This document shows, piece after piece, positions 1 through 7,003 of a stretch of DNA of 7,046 nucleotides (position 1 is its first letter; every line of letters starts with the position of its first letter). The DNA is from Bacteroidales bacterium UBA1064 (GTDB lineage Bacteria; Bacteroidota; Bacteroidia; Bacteroidales; Tenuifilaceae). The notes beneath the pieces were generated by a model. That model was not told the origin of the DNA. It made no database searches and saw nothing but the letters and a program-made list of their open reading frames with translations. Both the position numbers and the translations under genes were made by a program. Location of the stretch: contig DCDD01000074.1 of assembly GCA_002316235.1 (NCBI GenBank), forward strand, positions 1 through 7,046, written 5' to 3'.

Positions 1-451
1 GGTCAGGCTTTTATGCCATTTTACTAATACAAGCAACGTTTAATGATTCCTGCATTTCCGAGCAATGCGGAGAATGCCTTTCCCCAGAAAGTGCTGAAGA
101 CAAGGATAAAGGATAAAGTATAAGAAAAACTTGTTCGCCTACCCGCGGAACATTGGCGGATTCGCCAAAATTATTCCGCCCTTTCAGGGCTTAATACACC
201 ATGCTGCCTCGTTGACAAAGGGCTTACGCCCCTTGCTAGCTATTCCGCCCAGTTGGGGCTGAAGACAGGGGTAAAAGAATTCAGGAGTTGTGGAAAATAA
301 ACTAAAATTTTTTCAAAAAAACTTTTTCAACCCTAGCAAATTATATCACCAATCGTAACTACATTAGCATGTTGGATTAATAACTGGTATAGCTAAGTCA
401 ATAGAGCACAACAGCCTATAATACTTCATGTCAAACTAAAACTACCCATCA
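1..451. other. Left intergenic region with no supportable gene
   Basis: No reading frame here looks like a real gene. A short frame open from the left edge to a TAA at 25-27 could be the last few codons of an upstream plus-strand gene, but eight residues are too few to judge. Positions about 93-270 carry the stem-loop repeats listed separately. Positions 303-328 are strongly A/T-tracted (six T at 308-313, seven A at 315-321, five T at 323-327). Between 280 and 451 I find no TAnnTTTG element on the plus strand, so I cannot place a promoter for the downstream nuclease gene; a looser sigma70-like TATAAT at 418-423 is not persuasive. Confidence 0.6.
145..270. repeat. Cluster of GC-rich stem-loops with direct repeats, REP-like
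   Basis: Four small hairpins lie in a row: TTGGCG/CGCCAA around loop GATT (153-168), GCCCT/AGGGC around TTC (178-190), GGGC/GCCC around TTAC (220-231), and GCCC/GGGC around five bases (247-259). The 10-mer TATTCCGCCC occurs at 172-181 and again at 241-250. The 10-mer GCTGAAGACA occurs at 258-267 and also at 93-102, so related material may extend left. Repeated short GC hairpins in an intergenic region resemble REP elements mobilised in trans by RAYT transposases. That assignment is inference; no transposase is present in the window. The hairpins could also end transcription from an upstream gene, although none is followed by a T run. Confidence 0.5.
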
Positions 452-3331
452 TTGGAGCCGTTTCTAAAACTTGTAGCCAAAGATCTTTACAACCTACTGG
501 GGAGTGAGCTATCCGATATTACGTTGGTTTTCCCGAACCGACGGGCATCTCTCTTTTTTGCCAGGTACCTGGCCGAACAGCTAAGCTCGCCCACATGGCA
601 GCCTGCCTTTACTACAGTAAATGAGTTGATGTACAAAGTAGCAGGCCTGCGCCCCGCAAATAACCTGTGGCTTAACTATAAACTTTACCAATCCTACACG
701 GATATTACCGGAATAAATCAACCTTTTGATGATTTCTACTTTTGGGGTAACGTGATGCTGTCGGATTTTGACCAGGTGGACAAGTACCAGGTTGACCCCC
801 AAAAAATATTTGCCAACATTAAGGATATCAAGGATATAGATCGCCGATTCGATGAGTTTGATGCCGAGCATGTTGAAGCAATTAAGAAGTTTTTGAACCT
901 GATTGACGACCACGGCAGCTCGGCTATTCGATCACGGTACTCCGAAATTTGGTCGAAGCTTGGAGTGATATACTCCCAGCTACGTGAACGATTGCTGCAA
1001 GAGGGAACGGCATACGAAGGCTTAGCCTATAGGATGGCCTCTGAAGAAATGAACAAATCCCAACTGCTCACCCTAAACGAACGATTTGCCCTGATTGGGT
1101 TCAACGCGCTCAACGCTTGTGAAAAAACACTATTTAATCACCTGAAAAATTTTAATAACGCCCTGTTTTACTGGGATTACGACAAATACTACATGCAGAA
1201 TCAGGACTACGTGCATGAAGCAGCTTTTTTCATGTCCGATAACCTGAAATCTTTCCCTGGCAGGCTGGACTCATCGTTTTTCGATAGCTTGCAAGGCGGT
1301 AAAGTTAAAAACGTAAACCTTATTGCCTCTCCCTCAAAGGTGGCACAGGCAAAAATTGTTTCAAACATTCTGAATAAGCTGGGTTATGATGACGAAAACC
1401 TTGGTATTAACACTGCCATTGTGCTGCCTGAGGAGCAACTCCTGCTGCCCGTAATTTCTGCACTACCCACCAACCTGGATGAGGTTAATATCACCATGGG
1501 CTATCCCATAAACGATACTTTTGCTTATAGTCTGGCCGATGGGCTTATTTCGCTTCAGGCGAATCTAAAAACCGCCGGCACCGAAGTGAAATTCTACAAC
1601 AAGGATGTTCTGAATTTATTATCGCATCCCTACGTGGTGCAGCTAGCAAAAGAGGAATCAAAATCAATTTCAGCCACCATTGTGCAGCAAAAATCAATTA
1701 GTGTTGACGGGAGTTATTTTAAGGATTCACCATTACTATCCAAAATCTTTTCTCAAGCATCATACCTGCCCACCTACCTCCTGGATGTTATTAAGACTGT
1801 TTCCGGTGGACTAGCATCGTTGGAAAACGATAGGCCGGAGAGCATAAAGCTGGAGCTGGAATTTCTGTTTGCCATTTATAAGGCGCTGAACGGGTTGGAT
1901 GGAATTATTTCCCAATTCGACACAACTCCTTCACCAAGGACTTTCAGGTCAATATTTCGCAGGGCGATGGCCGAGCAACGGGTCTCATTCTACGGTGAAC
2001 CGTTGTCCGGCATCCAGCTGATGGGCTTTTTGGAAACCCGCTCCCTCGATTTTGAAAATGTGATTATCCTTTCGCTGAACGATGGGGTGCTGCCCGGACC
2101 TTCCAACTCTCCATCATTCATCACTCCGAGCATAAGGAAAGCTTACGGGTTGCCCGACTACCGTCATCAGAATGCAATTTATGCCTACTACTTCTATCGC
2201 TTGCTTCAGCGGGCCAGCAACATCTATATGGTTTACACCAACAGCTCCGAAAGCATGCGCACGGGCGAGGTAAGCCGTTACGTGCTGCAGCTCCTTATGG
2301 AGTCGAACTTGAAAATCAACCGAATACAGGTAAAATTCGACTTGGGAATTACCCCTGATGGTCCAATATCGGTTAGCAAAACAGATAGGGTTATGGCCAT
2401 TCTGGAAAGGTATTTAGCCAATGGACAAAGTTCAAAGTACCTCTCGCCCACAGCGATGGTTGCCTACAAAAACTGTAAGCTGCGTTTCTTTTTCAGCCAT
2501 GTTGCCGGCTTTAAGGAACCGGAGGAAATGGATGAGGCCATAGACGAGCGAGGGGTGGGGATAATTCTTCATAGAGCTATTGAGCTCATCTATGATGGTA
2601 TCAAATCAAGCGTTACCAGTACGAGCGTTGGCGCCATTTTGAAGAACGACAGTTTAATTGAAGCAAATATCAGGAAGGCTTACGCTGAAAATTTCAACGT
2701 TGACCTTTCAAAGTTTGATGAGGTTGTCATAGGCCGCAACGCCCTGCTATTGGAAAGGATAAAATGGATGGTTCGACAAATGCTGGTTGTTGACATGAAG
2801 CGAACTCCATACAGTATTACCCGGTCTGAGCAGAGCGAAATGGTTGATATACCTATTGTTGTGGATGGAAGAAATTTTGCAGTGAAGCTAGGTGGACGAA
2901 TTGATAGGGTTGAACAGGCAAATGGCCTAACCCGAATAATTGACTTTAAAACCGGTAAGTTTGAACCTAACAAGGTAACCTTTTCGGAAATAGACCAGCT
3001 TTTTGAAAACAAGAGCAACACCGACGGCATACTCCAGCTATTTGCTTACTGTATGATTTACAGCATGAAGTACGGCATTGATGCCGGCAGCATTCAACCC
3101 AACCTTTGGTATGTGCGAAAAAATACTCTTCCCCTTATATCCAAATCTTTAAAAAAGGGAAGCAGCGCTAAGACTGAAGTGACCACCTTCGAATCCTTAC
3201 AAGCACCATTTAGACAAATGCTGGTGGCTTTGCTGGAAGAAATTTTCAACCCCTCCGTTGATTTTACCCAAACGGACAACACCGATAACTGCAAAATATG
3301 CCCGTATAACGCCATCTGCAACAGGGTATAA
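452..3331 (+). CDS. AddB/RexB-like PD-(D/E)XK nuclease, probable recombination-repair subunit
   Basis: Probable nuclease subunit of an AddAB/RexAB-type complex that processes double-strand DNA ends for recombination in the cytoplasm. The N-terminal half is helicase-like but shows no Walker A GKT motif; LVFPNRRASLFF (25-36) is the usual opening of this family. Residues about 515-550 (LDFENVIILSLNDGVLP) and 577-600 resemble late UvrD motifs. The C-terminal third is a RecB-type nuclease: H707, D818 in GGRIDRV, D831-F-K833 in IDFKTGK, and Q862-x3-Y866. Cys675 (in YKNCKLRFFF) plus C947-x2-C950-x5-C956 match the AddB iron-sulfur cluster pattern. The start is TTG: an in-frame TAA lies at 437-439, no other start codon lies between, and the first internal ATG (Met60) would remove the conserved N-terminus. 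The AddA partner is not in the window. Full length and apparently intact. Confidence 0.88.
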   Translation: MEPFLKLVAKDLYNLLGSELSDITLVFPNRRASLFFARYLAEQLSSPTWQPAFTTVNELMYKVAGLRPANNLWLNYKLYQSYTDITGINQPFDDFYFWGNVMLSDFDQVDKYQVDPQKIFANIKDIKDIDRRFDEFDAEHVEAIKKFLNLIDDHGSSAIRSRYSEIWSKLGVIYSQLRERLLQEGTAYEGLAYRMASEEMNKSQLLTLNERFALIGFNALNACEKTLFNHLKNFNNALFYWDYDKYYMQNQDYVHEAAFFMSDNLKSFPGRLDSSFFDSLQGGKVKNVNLIASPSKVAQAKIVSNILNKLGYDDENLGINTAIVLPEEQLLLPVISALPTNLDEVNITMGYPINDTFAYSLADGLISLQANLKTAGTEVKFYNKDVLNLLSHPYVVQLAKEESKSISATIVQQKSISVDGSYFKDSPLLSKIFSQASYLPTYLLDVIKTVSGGLASLENDRPESIKLELEFLFAIYKALNGLDGIISQFDTTPSPRTFRSIFRRAMAEQRVSFYGEPLSGIQLMGFLETRSLDFENVIILSLNDGVLPGPSNSPSFITPSIRKAYGLPDYRHQNAIYAYYFYRLLQRASNIYMVYTNSSESMRTGEVSRYVLQLLMESNLKINRIQVKFDLGITPDGPISVSKTDRVMAILERYLANGQSSKYLSPTAMVAYKNCKLRFFFSHVAGFKEPEEMDEAIDERGVGIILHRAIELIYDGIKSSVTSTSVGAILKNDSLIEANIRKAYAENFNVDLSKFDEVVIGRNALLLERIKWMVRQMLVVDMKRTPYSITRSEQSEMVDIPIVVDGRNFAVKLGGRIDRVEQANGLTRIIDFKTGKFEPNKVTFSEIDQLFENKSNTDGILQLFAYCMIYSMKYGIDAGSIQPNLWYVRKNTLPLISKSLKKGSSAKTEVTTFESLQAPFRQMLVALLEEIFNPSVDFTQTDNTDNCKICPYNAICNRV

Positions 3332-3674
3332 TTTTGTCAAGTAAAAACGCATGAGTGTGGAAAGCAACAGGTCAACCACTCCTCAAAACTCTACAATTTG
3401 GGGATTTTATTCCTCAAAATGGCAGCAGGCAACAGCTAGAAATGCGGAAGGATAAGATTATATTGCAGATATGCAGTATGTTATAAAAAACAGCTTGGGT
3501 TCCGGCAATGGTGGCACGATTTTTCTACTATAGAAGTAACCCAAACACAAACAATATACTACTGCTGCCACCAGCAGCCAAGTTGTCCGGAGTTCAAAAG
3601 TTGCTGTCGCCATGCATCGAATCCACCAAAGTCCCAGGTCCTGACAGTATAATCCGGACAACTTTTTTGTTAAA
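3332..3674. other. Convergent intergenic region without a supportable gene
   Basis: This stretch lies between the 3' ends of two converging genes, the nuclease on plus and the MBL hydrolase on minus, so terminators are expected. It holds a 6-bp GC-rich hairpin (CTGCTG/CAGCAG around CCAC, 3562-3577) and the 12-bp inverted repeat at 3580-3664. Small open frames exist on both strands but none shows a recognisable domain. The best is a minus-strand frame (3661 to 3458) with one hydrophobic stretch, and it overlaps the inverted repeat. No hairpin with a T run lies directly after the nuclease stop codon. Confidence 0.6.
3580..3664. repeat. 12-bp perfect inverted repeat with 61-nt interior, terminator or small palindromic element
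   Basis: AAGTTGTCCGGA (3580-3591) is the exact reverse complement of TCCGGACAACTT (3653-3664). Inside, CTGTC (3604-3608) and GACAG (3643-3647) could form a second stem, extended by a G-T and a T-A pair, so the whole unit could fold as an interrupted long hairpin. On the plus strand the right arm runs into six T residues (3663-3668), which fits a terminator for the nuclease gene about 250 nt downstream of its stop. The long interior is unusual for a terminator and would also fit a miniature transposable or palindromic repeat. I see no clear target-site duplication. Confidence 0.5.
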
Positions 3675-4409
3675 TCATTTCAAATTCCTAATACGGACGT
3701 CAACTTCCGGCATTGTTTTCATGATGTTTAACAGGGCGTTGGTATCGGTATCGCCATAATGGTAGGGATAAAGAATCTTTGGATGTAGCATGGTTGCTGC
3801 GTTGTGTACCATTTCAGGGGTCATAGTGTAAGGAAGATTCATGGGTAAAAAGGCGATATCAACCCTTCCGAAGCCCTTCATTTCAGGAATATCCTCGGTA
3901 TCGCCTGCTACATAAACTACAAACCCGTCGAAATTCAGTATATACCCATTCCCTTCGCCCTTTACATGAAAAGGAGTTCCGCCGGGTGTCATGTGAATGA
4001 GGTTGTAGGCGGGAACCGCAGAAATCTCAACACCATGTGTAGTAAGCCTGTCACCATTGTGCATAATCGTGGATTTGGGTTTAAGGCTACTGCTCCCCGA
4101 GCAGGTTTGTGTCCAGTAAATTTCGGTACCTACTTTGCACACCTTAACCAGTGCGGCTGAGTCAAGGTGGTCGGCATGATGGTGGGTAACCAGCACTATG
4201 TCGGCCTTAGGAAGCTTGTCGTAGCTAGCCAGCTTGCTCCATGGGTCAACATGAATTACGAGGTTTTCATACTCCATCATCAGGGTTCCATGACCGATGA
4301 AGGTTATTCGAAGCGACTTGCCGTTGGGAGTGGTGAACGAGTCGGCGCTTTGGGCAAACGAGCCGGTGAAAGCCGAAACCAGCAAAAGGGTAAGTTTTAC
4401 TTTTCTCAT
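3675..4409 (-). CDS. Secreted MBL-fold metal-dependent hydrolase
   Basis: A 244-residue metallo-beta-lactamase-fold protein of the compact UlaG-like type. Metal ligands visible: HxHxDH as H76-x-H78-x-D80-H81 in VTHHHADHLD, D170 in VAGDTED, and H217 in PYHYGD. H40 (FIGHGT) and D55 (HVDPW) are typical of the family. The N-terminus is a signal peptide, with likely cleavage after SFA at residue 19, so the enzyme should act in the periplasm or outside. The substrate cannot be told from sequence; this fold includes lactonases, phosphodiesterases and nucleases. The ATG at 4409 is preferred because the frame stays open upstream only by running through tRNA-Leu(GAG). It follows that tRNA and its terminator by about 20 nt, and a clear promoter of its own is not visible (TATTTTTTG is one base too long for TAnnTTTG). 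Confidence 0.88.
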   Translation of the reverse strand: MRKVKLTLLLVSAFTGSFAQSADSFTTPNGKSLRITFIGHGTLMMEYENLVIHVDPWSKLASYDKLPKADIVLVTHHHADHLDSAALVKVCKVGTEIYWTQTCSGSSSLKPKSTIMHNGDRLTTHGVEISAVPAYNLIHMTPGGTPFHVKGEGNGYILNFDGFVVYVAGDTEDIPEMKGFGRVDIAFLPMNLPYTMTPEMVHNAATMLHPKILYPYHYGDTDTNALLNIMKTMPEVDVRIRNLK

Positions 4410-4431
4410 GGTATTAGATGTTGATTTACCC

Positions 4432-4466
4432 AAAAATAAAAAAACCTTGCAAAAATTACAAGGTTT
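4432..4466 (-). terminator. Intrinsic terminator of tRNA-Leu(GAG)
   Basis: On the minus strand AAACCTTG (4466-4459) pairs perfectly with CAAGGTTT (4449-4442) across a 9-nt loop, and the second arm runs into a T-rich tract interrupted by one A (down to 4432). The first base of the stem is also the final A of the encoded tRNA CCA, so the terminator abuts the mature 3' end directly. It would reduce read-through into the MBL gene whose start is about 20 nt beyond. Confidence 0.75.
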
Positions 4467-4552
4467 GGTGCCCAGGACAAGACTCGAACTTGCACGCTTT
4501 TGACGGCGCCAGCCCCTCAAGCTGGTGTGTCTACCAATTCCACCACCTGGGC
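4466..4552 (-). tRNA. tRNA-Leu (anticodon GAG)
   Basis: An 87-nt type II tRNA including an encoded CCA. The acceptor stem is GCCCAGG with CCTGGGC, discriminator A. D-stem GTG/CAC encloses GAATTGGTAGA. Anticodon stem CCAGC/GCTGG holds loop TTGAGGG, giving anticodon GAG at 4518-4516, which reads CUC and CUU. The long variable arm (CGC/GCG stem) and the TTCGAGT T-loop fit leucine tRNA. It lies 115 nt downstream of tRNA-Leu(CAG) on the same strand. Confidence 0.97.
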
Positions 4553-4577
4553 AATAACAACTGGGAATTAACGAATG

Positions 4578-4585
4578 CAAAAATA
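4578..4585 (-). promoter_or_regulatory. Bacteroidetes-type -7 element before tRNA-Leu(GAG)
   Basis: Minus-strand TATTTTTG matches the Bacteroidetes -7 consensus TAnnTTTG exactly and would start transcription about 20 nt before the tRNA. The only TTTG upstream (4600-4597) is 11 nt away, shorter than the usual spacing of about 19 nt, so the -33 half is weak or absent. This tRNA may instead be read through from tRNA-Leu(CAG). Confidence 0.4.
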
Positions 4586-4642
4586 GCCTATTTTTTCAAA
4601 TTTCTACCGCACCAGGGCGATATTTTTGGCGTTTTCGTAATA

Positions 4643-4666
4643 AAGGTTCACCATGGGGTGAACCTT
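4643..4666 (-). terminator. Perfect 10-bp hairpin directly after tRNA-Leu(CAG), probable terminator
   Basis: On the minus strand AAGGTTCACC and GGTGAACCTT pair fully around a 4-nt loop. The stem starts 2 nt after the tRNA discriminator base (4668), where CCA would otherwise lie. Only a short T stretch (TT then TATT) follows, so termination may be incomplete, or the hairpin may define the tRNA 3' end for processing before the next tRNA 115 nt on. Confidence 0.55.
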
Positions 4667-4667
4667 G

Positions 4668-4751
4668 TGCCCAGAACAGGACTCGAACCTGCACATCATT
4701 GCTGATACTAGTCCCTGAAACTAGCGCGTCTACCAATTCCGCCATCTGGGC
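4668..4751 (-). tRNA. tRNA-Leu (anticodon CAG), CCA not encoded
   Basis: An 84-nt type II tRNA ending at the discriminator A. Acceptor stem GCCCAGA pairs with TCTGGGC. D-stem GCG/CGC encloses GAATTGGTAGA. Anticodon stem CTAGT/ACTAG holds loop TTCAGGG, giving anticodon CAG at 4717-4715, which reads CUG. The variable arm ATCA/TGAT is closed by a GCAA loop, and the T-loop is TTCGAGT. After the discriminator the genome reads CAA rather than CCA, so the tail must be added by tRNA nucleotidyltransferase, unlike its neighbour tRNA-Leu(GAG). Confidence 0.97.
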
Positions 4752-4764
4752 TAAAATGCGGATG

Positions 4765-4794
4765 CAAAATTATACAATTTCTGATTCATCCAAA
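4765..4794 (-). promoter_or_regulatory. Bacteroidetes-type promoter of the tRNA-Leu locus
   Basis: Minus-strand TTTG at 4794-4791 and TAATTTTG at 4772-4765 match the -33 and -7 consensus (TTTG, TAnnTTTG) exactly, with an 18-nt spacer inside the usual range. Transcription would start about 8 nt before the tRNA-Leu(CAG) 5' end at 4751. It lies in the 71-nt gap after the DPP IV stop codon, so the tRNA locus need not depend on DPP IV transcription. Confidence 0.72.
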
Positions 4795-4822
4795 CACGAC
4801 ACCCGGAAATTTAGCAGGAACA

Positions 4823-7003
4823 CTATAAATTTTCTTGTACGTAGTTGCTCAAGAGCGTGTAGAGGTGCATGGTGGTGTTACCCCCGTATATGCCATGATT
4901 TTTATCAGGATATATCATCATATCGAACTGTTTTCCACTTTGCACAAGTCGTTCGACTAGCTCCATGCTGTTCTGAAAGTGAACGTTGTCGTCGGCAGTG
5001 CCATGCACCAGCAAAAGTTTCCCTCGAAGCTTATCGGCATGGTTAATTGGTGAGTTGGAATCGTAGCCCAGAGGATTGTCCTGGGGTAGCCCCATAAATC
5101 GTTCGGTATAGATGGAATCGTAGTAACGCCAGTTGGTAACCGGAGCAACAGCAATGGCCATTTTAAAAATATCGGCTCCCTTGAAAAGGCAAAGGCTCGA
5201 CATATATCCACCGTAGCTCCAACCCCAAATTCCAATTCTTCCTGCATCAACCCATGAAAGGGTTTGCAGGTACTTTGCAGCCTCAATCTGGTCGATGGAT
5301 TCGTAGTAACCCATTTGCCCGTAAGTCATCTTCCTAAACGCTTCTCCCCTTCCACCGGTTCCTCGTCCATCTACGCAAACAACAAGGTATCCAAGAGTGG
5401 CCAGGTATTCGTCCCAACCAACTCTAAAGCTGTTGGTTACTGTTTGAGATCCGGGACCGCTGTACTGGTACATCATCACAGGGTACTTCCGGGTGGAGTC
5501 AAAATCAACCGGTTTAATCATGTAACCGTTGAGCTCAACGCCCTCGCTGGTTGTGAATGTATAAAATTCCTTTGAGGGAATGGCAAACTCCTTAAGCCTA
5601 TCCCTTAACTTCTGGTTATCCTCTACCACCCTAACCTCCTTGCCTTTGGCGTTAATCAGTGAAACAGTAAGCGGTTCTTGTATGTTGGAGTGGAAAATCA
5701 TGCAGTACTCGAAATTGCTGCTGAACTGAGCATAGTTGTTGCCAATATTTGTTGACAGCTTTACAGGTTGTTTACCGTCAATTTTCTTAGCATAAACTGC
5801 CTTACAAAGAGGCGAATCGTCGTAGGCCTGGTAGTAAACCATTTTTGATAAAGGGCTGTAGCCGTACAGCTCTGTTACCTCGTTAATGCCCGCAGTAAGC
5901 TGGTTTACAAGGCTGCCGTTCATGCCGTAAAGATAAATGTGCCGGTAACCATCCTTTTCGGAGGTAATAATAAAATACTTACCATCGGGGGTGAAGGTCG
6001 GGTAGGCGTCGGTTACCTCTTCAATGTAGTACTTGTTTGTTTCGGTATAAAGCACACTTGAACTGCCGGTTGATGCATCGGCCAAAAGAATATCTACTTT
6101 ATTTTGAAGACGGTTGAGCCTAACCATACATAATTTTTCAGGATCAGCTGACCACTTAATTCGGGCAATGTACTGGTCTGTTTCTGGCCCAACATCCATT
6201 TTAATGGTAGATTTAGAATCAAGGTTGAAAACATGAATGGAAACCACCGAGTTCTCCTCGCCCGCCTTAGGATATTTAAAGGTATAGTTTGAAGGGTAAA
6301 GGTTGCCCTCGTACTTGGTCATGTTGAACATCTTCACCCGACTCTCGTCGAATCGGTAAAATGCCAGTTTCCTTGAGTCGGGCGACCATTGTAGCCCGGT
6401 GGTAAGCGAAAATTCCTCCTCGTAAACCCAATCGGCAGCACCGTTGATTATGCTGTTGTATAAACCATCGGTAGTAACCTGAAACTCTTCGGCAGTGGTA
6501 AGATTAACCATGTATATGTTATTATTTCTGACAAAAGCAACCATCCGGCCATCGGGCGAGAAGGCCGCATTCATTTGTGGACCGTTGACCGAAAGGGGTT
6601 TAATTTCTCTCGATTTAAGGTTATATACATAGTTAACTGCGGTGTATGAATGCCTGTAAATACTCTCAACGTTGGTTTCGACAAGCATTATGGTTTCATC
6701 GGGACTAAGCTGGTAACCCGAAAATGAGTTCATGTCTTCAACATTAACAGTAGCAGGGTCGAAGAGCACTTCAACCTCTTTACCGGTAGAATACTCAAAT
6801 TTGGCAACCTGCCCTTTGGAATTATAGGCGCTGTAGCTCTTCCCATCGTTCATGGAGGTTAACCCGTAAACGCCCCGAGCACGAAAGGTGCCTTTTTTAA
6901 ACAAATCATCAAGCGTAATTGCCTGTTTTTGTGCAATAGCCGTGCTGCTGATGGCAACAAGTGCAACAGCAACCACAAATAGTGATTTTGGTTTAAACTT
7001 CAT
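4823..7003 (-). CDS. dpp4: Dipeptidyl peptidase IV (S9 family serine protease)
   Basis: Cleaves X-Pro and X-Ala dipeptides from peptide N-termini (DPP IV class, EC 3.4.14.5). The 726-residue length is close to Porphyromonas gingivalis DPP IV. A signal peptide ends near AIA at residue 24, placing the enzyme in the periplasm or at the surface. The N-terminal beta-propeller carries R117 in YRHSYT and the double-Glu motif DWVYEEE (E195-E197), which in this family binds the substrate amino terminus and distinguishes DPP IV from other S9 peptidases. The C-terminal alpha/beta-hydrolase has Y514 (QYSGPGSQ, oxyanion role), nucleophile S596 in GWSYGGY, D671 in GTADDNVHF and H703 in DKNHG. The 75- and 107-residue spacings from Ser to Asp and His agree with the P. 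gingivalis enzyme as I recall it. The start is ATG at 7003, ending in TAG. Only 43 nt of upstream sequence are present and no promoter is visible there. Likely used in peptide catabolism. Confidence 0.96.
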   Translation of the reverse strand: MKFKPKSLFVVAVALVAISSTAIAQKQAITLDDLFKKGTFRARGVYGLTSMNDGKSYSAYNSKGQVAKFEYSTGKEVEVLFDPATVNVEDMNSFSGYQLSPDETIMLVETNVESIYRHSYTAVNYVYNLKSREIKPLSVNGPQMNAAFSPDGRMVAFVRNNNIYMVNLTTAEEFQVTTDGLYNSIINGAADWVYEEEFSLTTGLQWSPDSRKLAFYRFDESRVKMFNMTKYEGNLYPSNYTFKYPKAGEENSVVSIHVFNLDSKSTIKMDVGPETDQYIARIKWSADPEKLCMVRLNRLQNKVDILLADASTGSSSVLYTETNKYYIEEVTDAYPTFTPDGKYFIITSEKDGYRHIYLYGMNGSLVNQLTAGINEVTELYGYSPLSKMVYYQAYDDSPLCKAVYAKKIDGKQPVKLSTNIGNNYAQFSSNFEYCMIFHSNIQEPLTVSLINAKGKEVRVVEDNQKLRDRLKEFAIPSKEFYTFTTSEGVELNGYMIKPVDFDSTRKYPVMMYQYSGPGSQTVTNSFRVGWDEYLATLGYLVVCVDGRGTGGRGEAFRKMTYGQMGYYESIDQIEAAKYLQTLSWVDAGRIGIWGWSYGGYMSSLCLFKGADIFKMAIAVAPVTNWRYYDSIYTERFMGLPQDNPLGYDSNSPINHADKLRGKLLLVHGTADDNVHFQNSMELVERLVQSGKQFDMMIYPDKNHGIYGGNTTMHLYTLLSNYVQENL

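Noticed and set aside
3329..3336. TAATTTTG, a perfect -7 promoter match overlapping the nuclease stop codon
   Set aside because: No TTTG box at suitable spacing upstream and no gene downstream on the plus strand; likely chance in A/T-rich sequence.
3458..3661. Minus-strand frame of 67 codons with a hydrophobic stretch that could be a small membrane protein
   Set aside because: It starts with TTG inside one arm of the inverted repeat (or ATG at 3613 for 51 codons), has no recognisable domain, and lies in a convergent gap where chance frames are common.
3508..3759. Plus-strand frame of 83 codons
   Set aside because: It crosses the inverted repeat and then runs antisense through the 3' end of the MBL hydrolase gene; no domain is seen.
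4410..4580. Upstream extension of the MBL hydrolase reading frame to 4580
   Set aside because: The extension translates tRNA-Leu(GAG) and its terminator, and the signal peptide begins at the ATG at 4409.
4466..4751. Similar 3' halves of the two tRNAs as possible attachment-site repeats of an integrated element
   Set aside because: The similarity is that expected between leucine isoacceptors, the sequence between them is only 115 nt, and no integrase is present.
3675..7003. A DPP IV, tRNA and MBL hydrolase functional operon
   Set aside because: The genes share a strand, but a good promoter and two hairpins separate them, and the products have no shared pathway that I can support.
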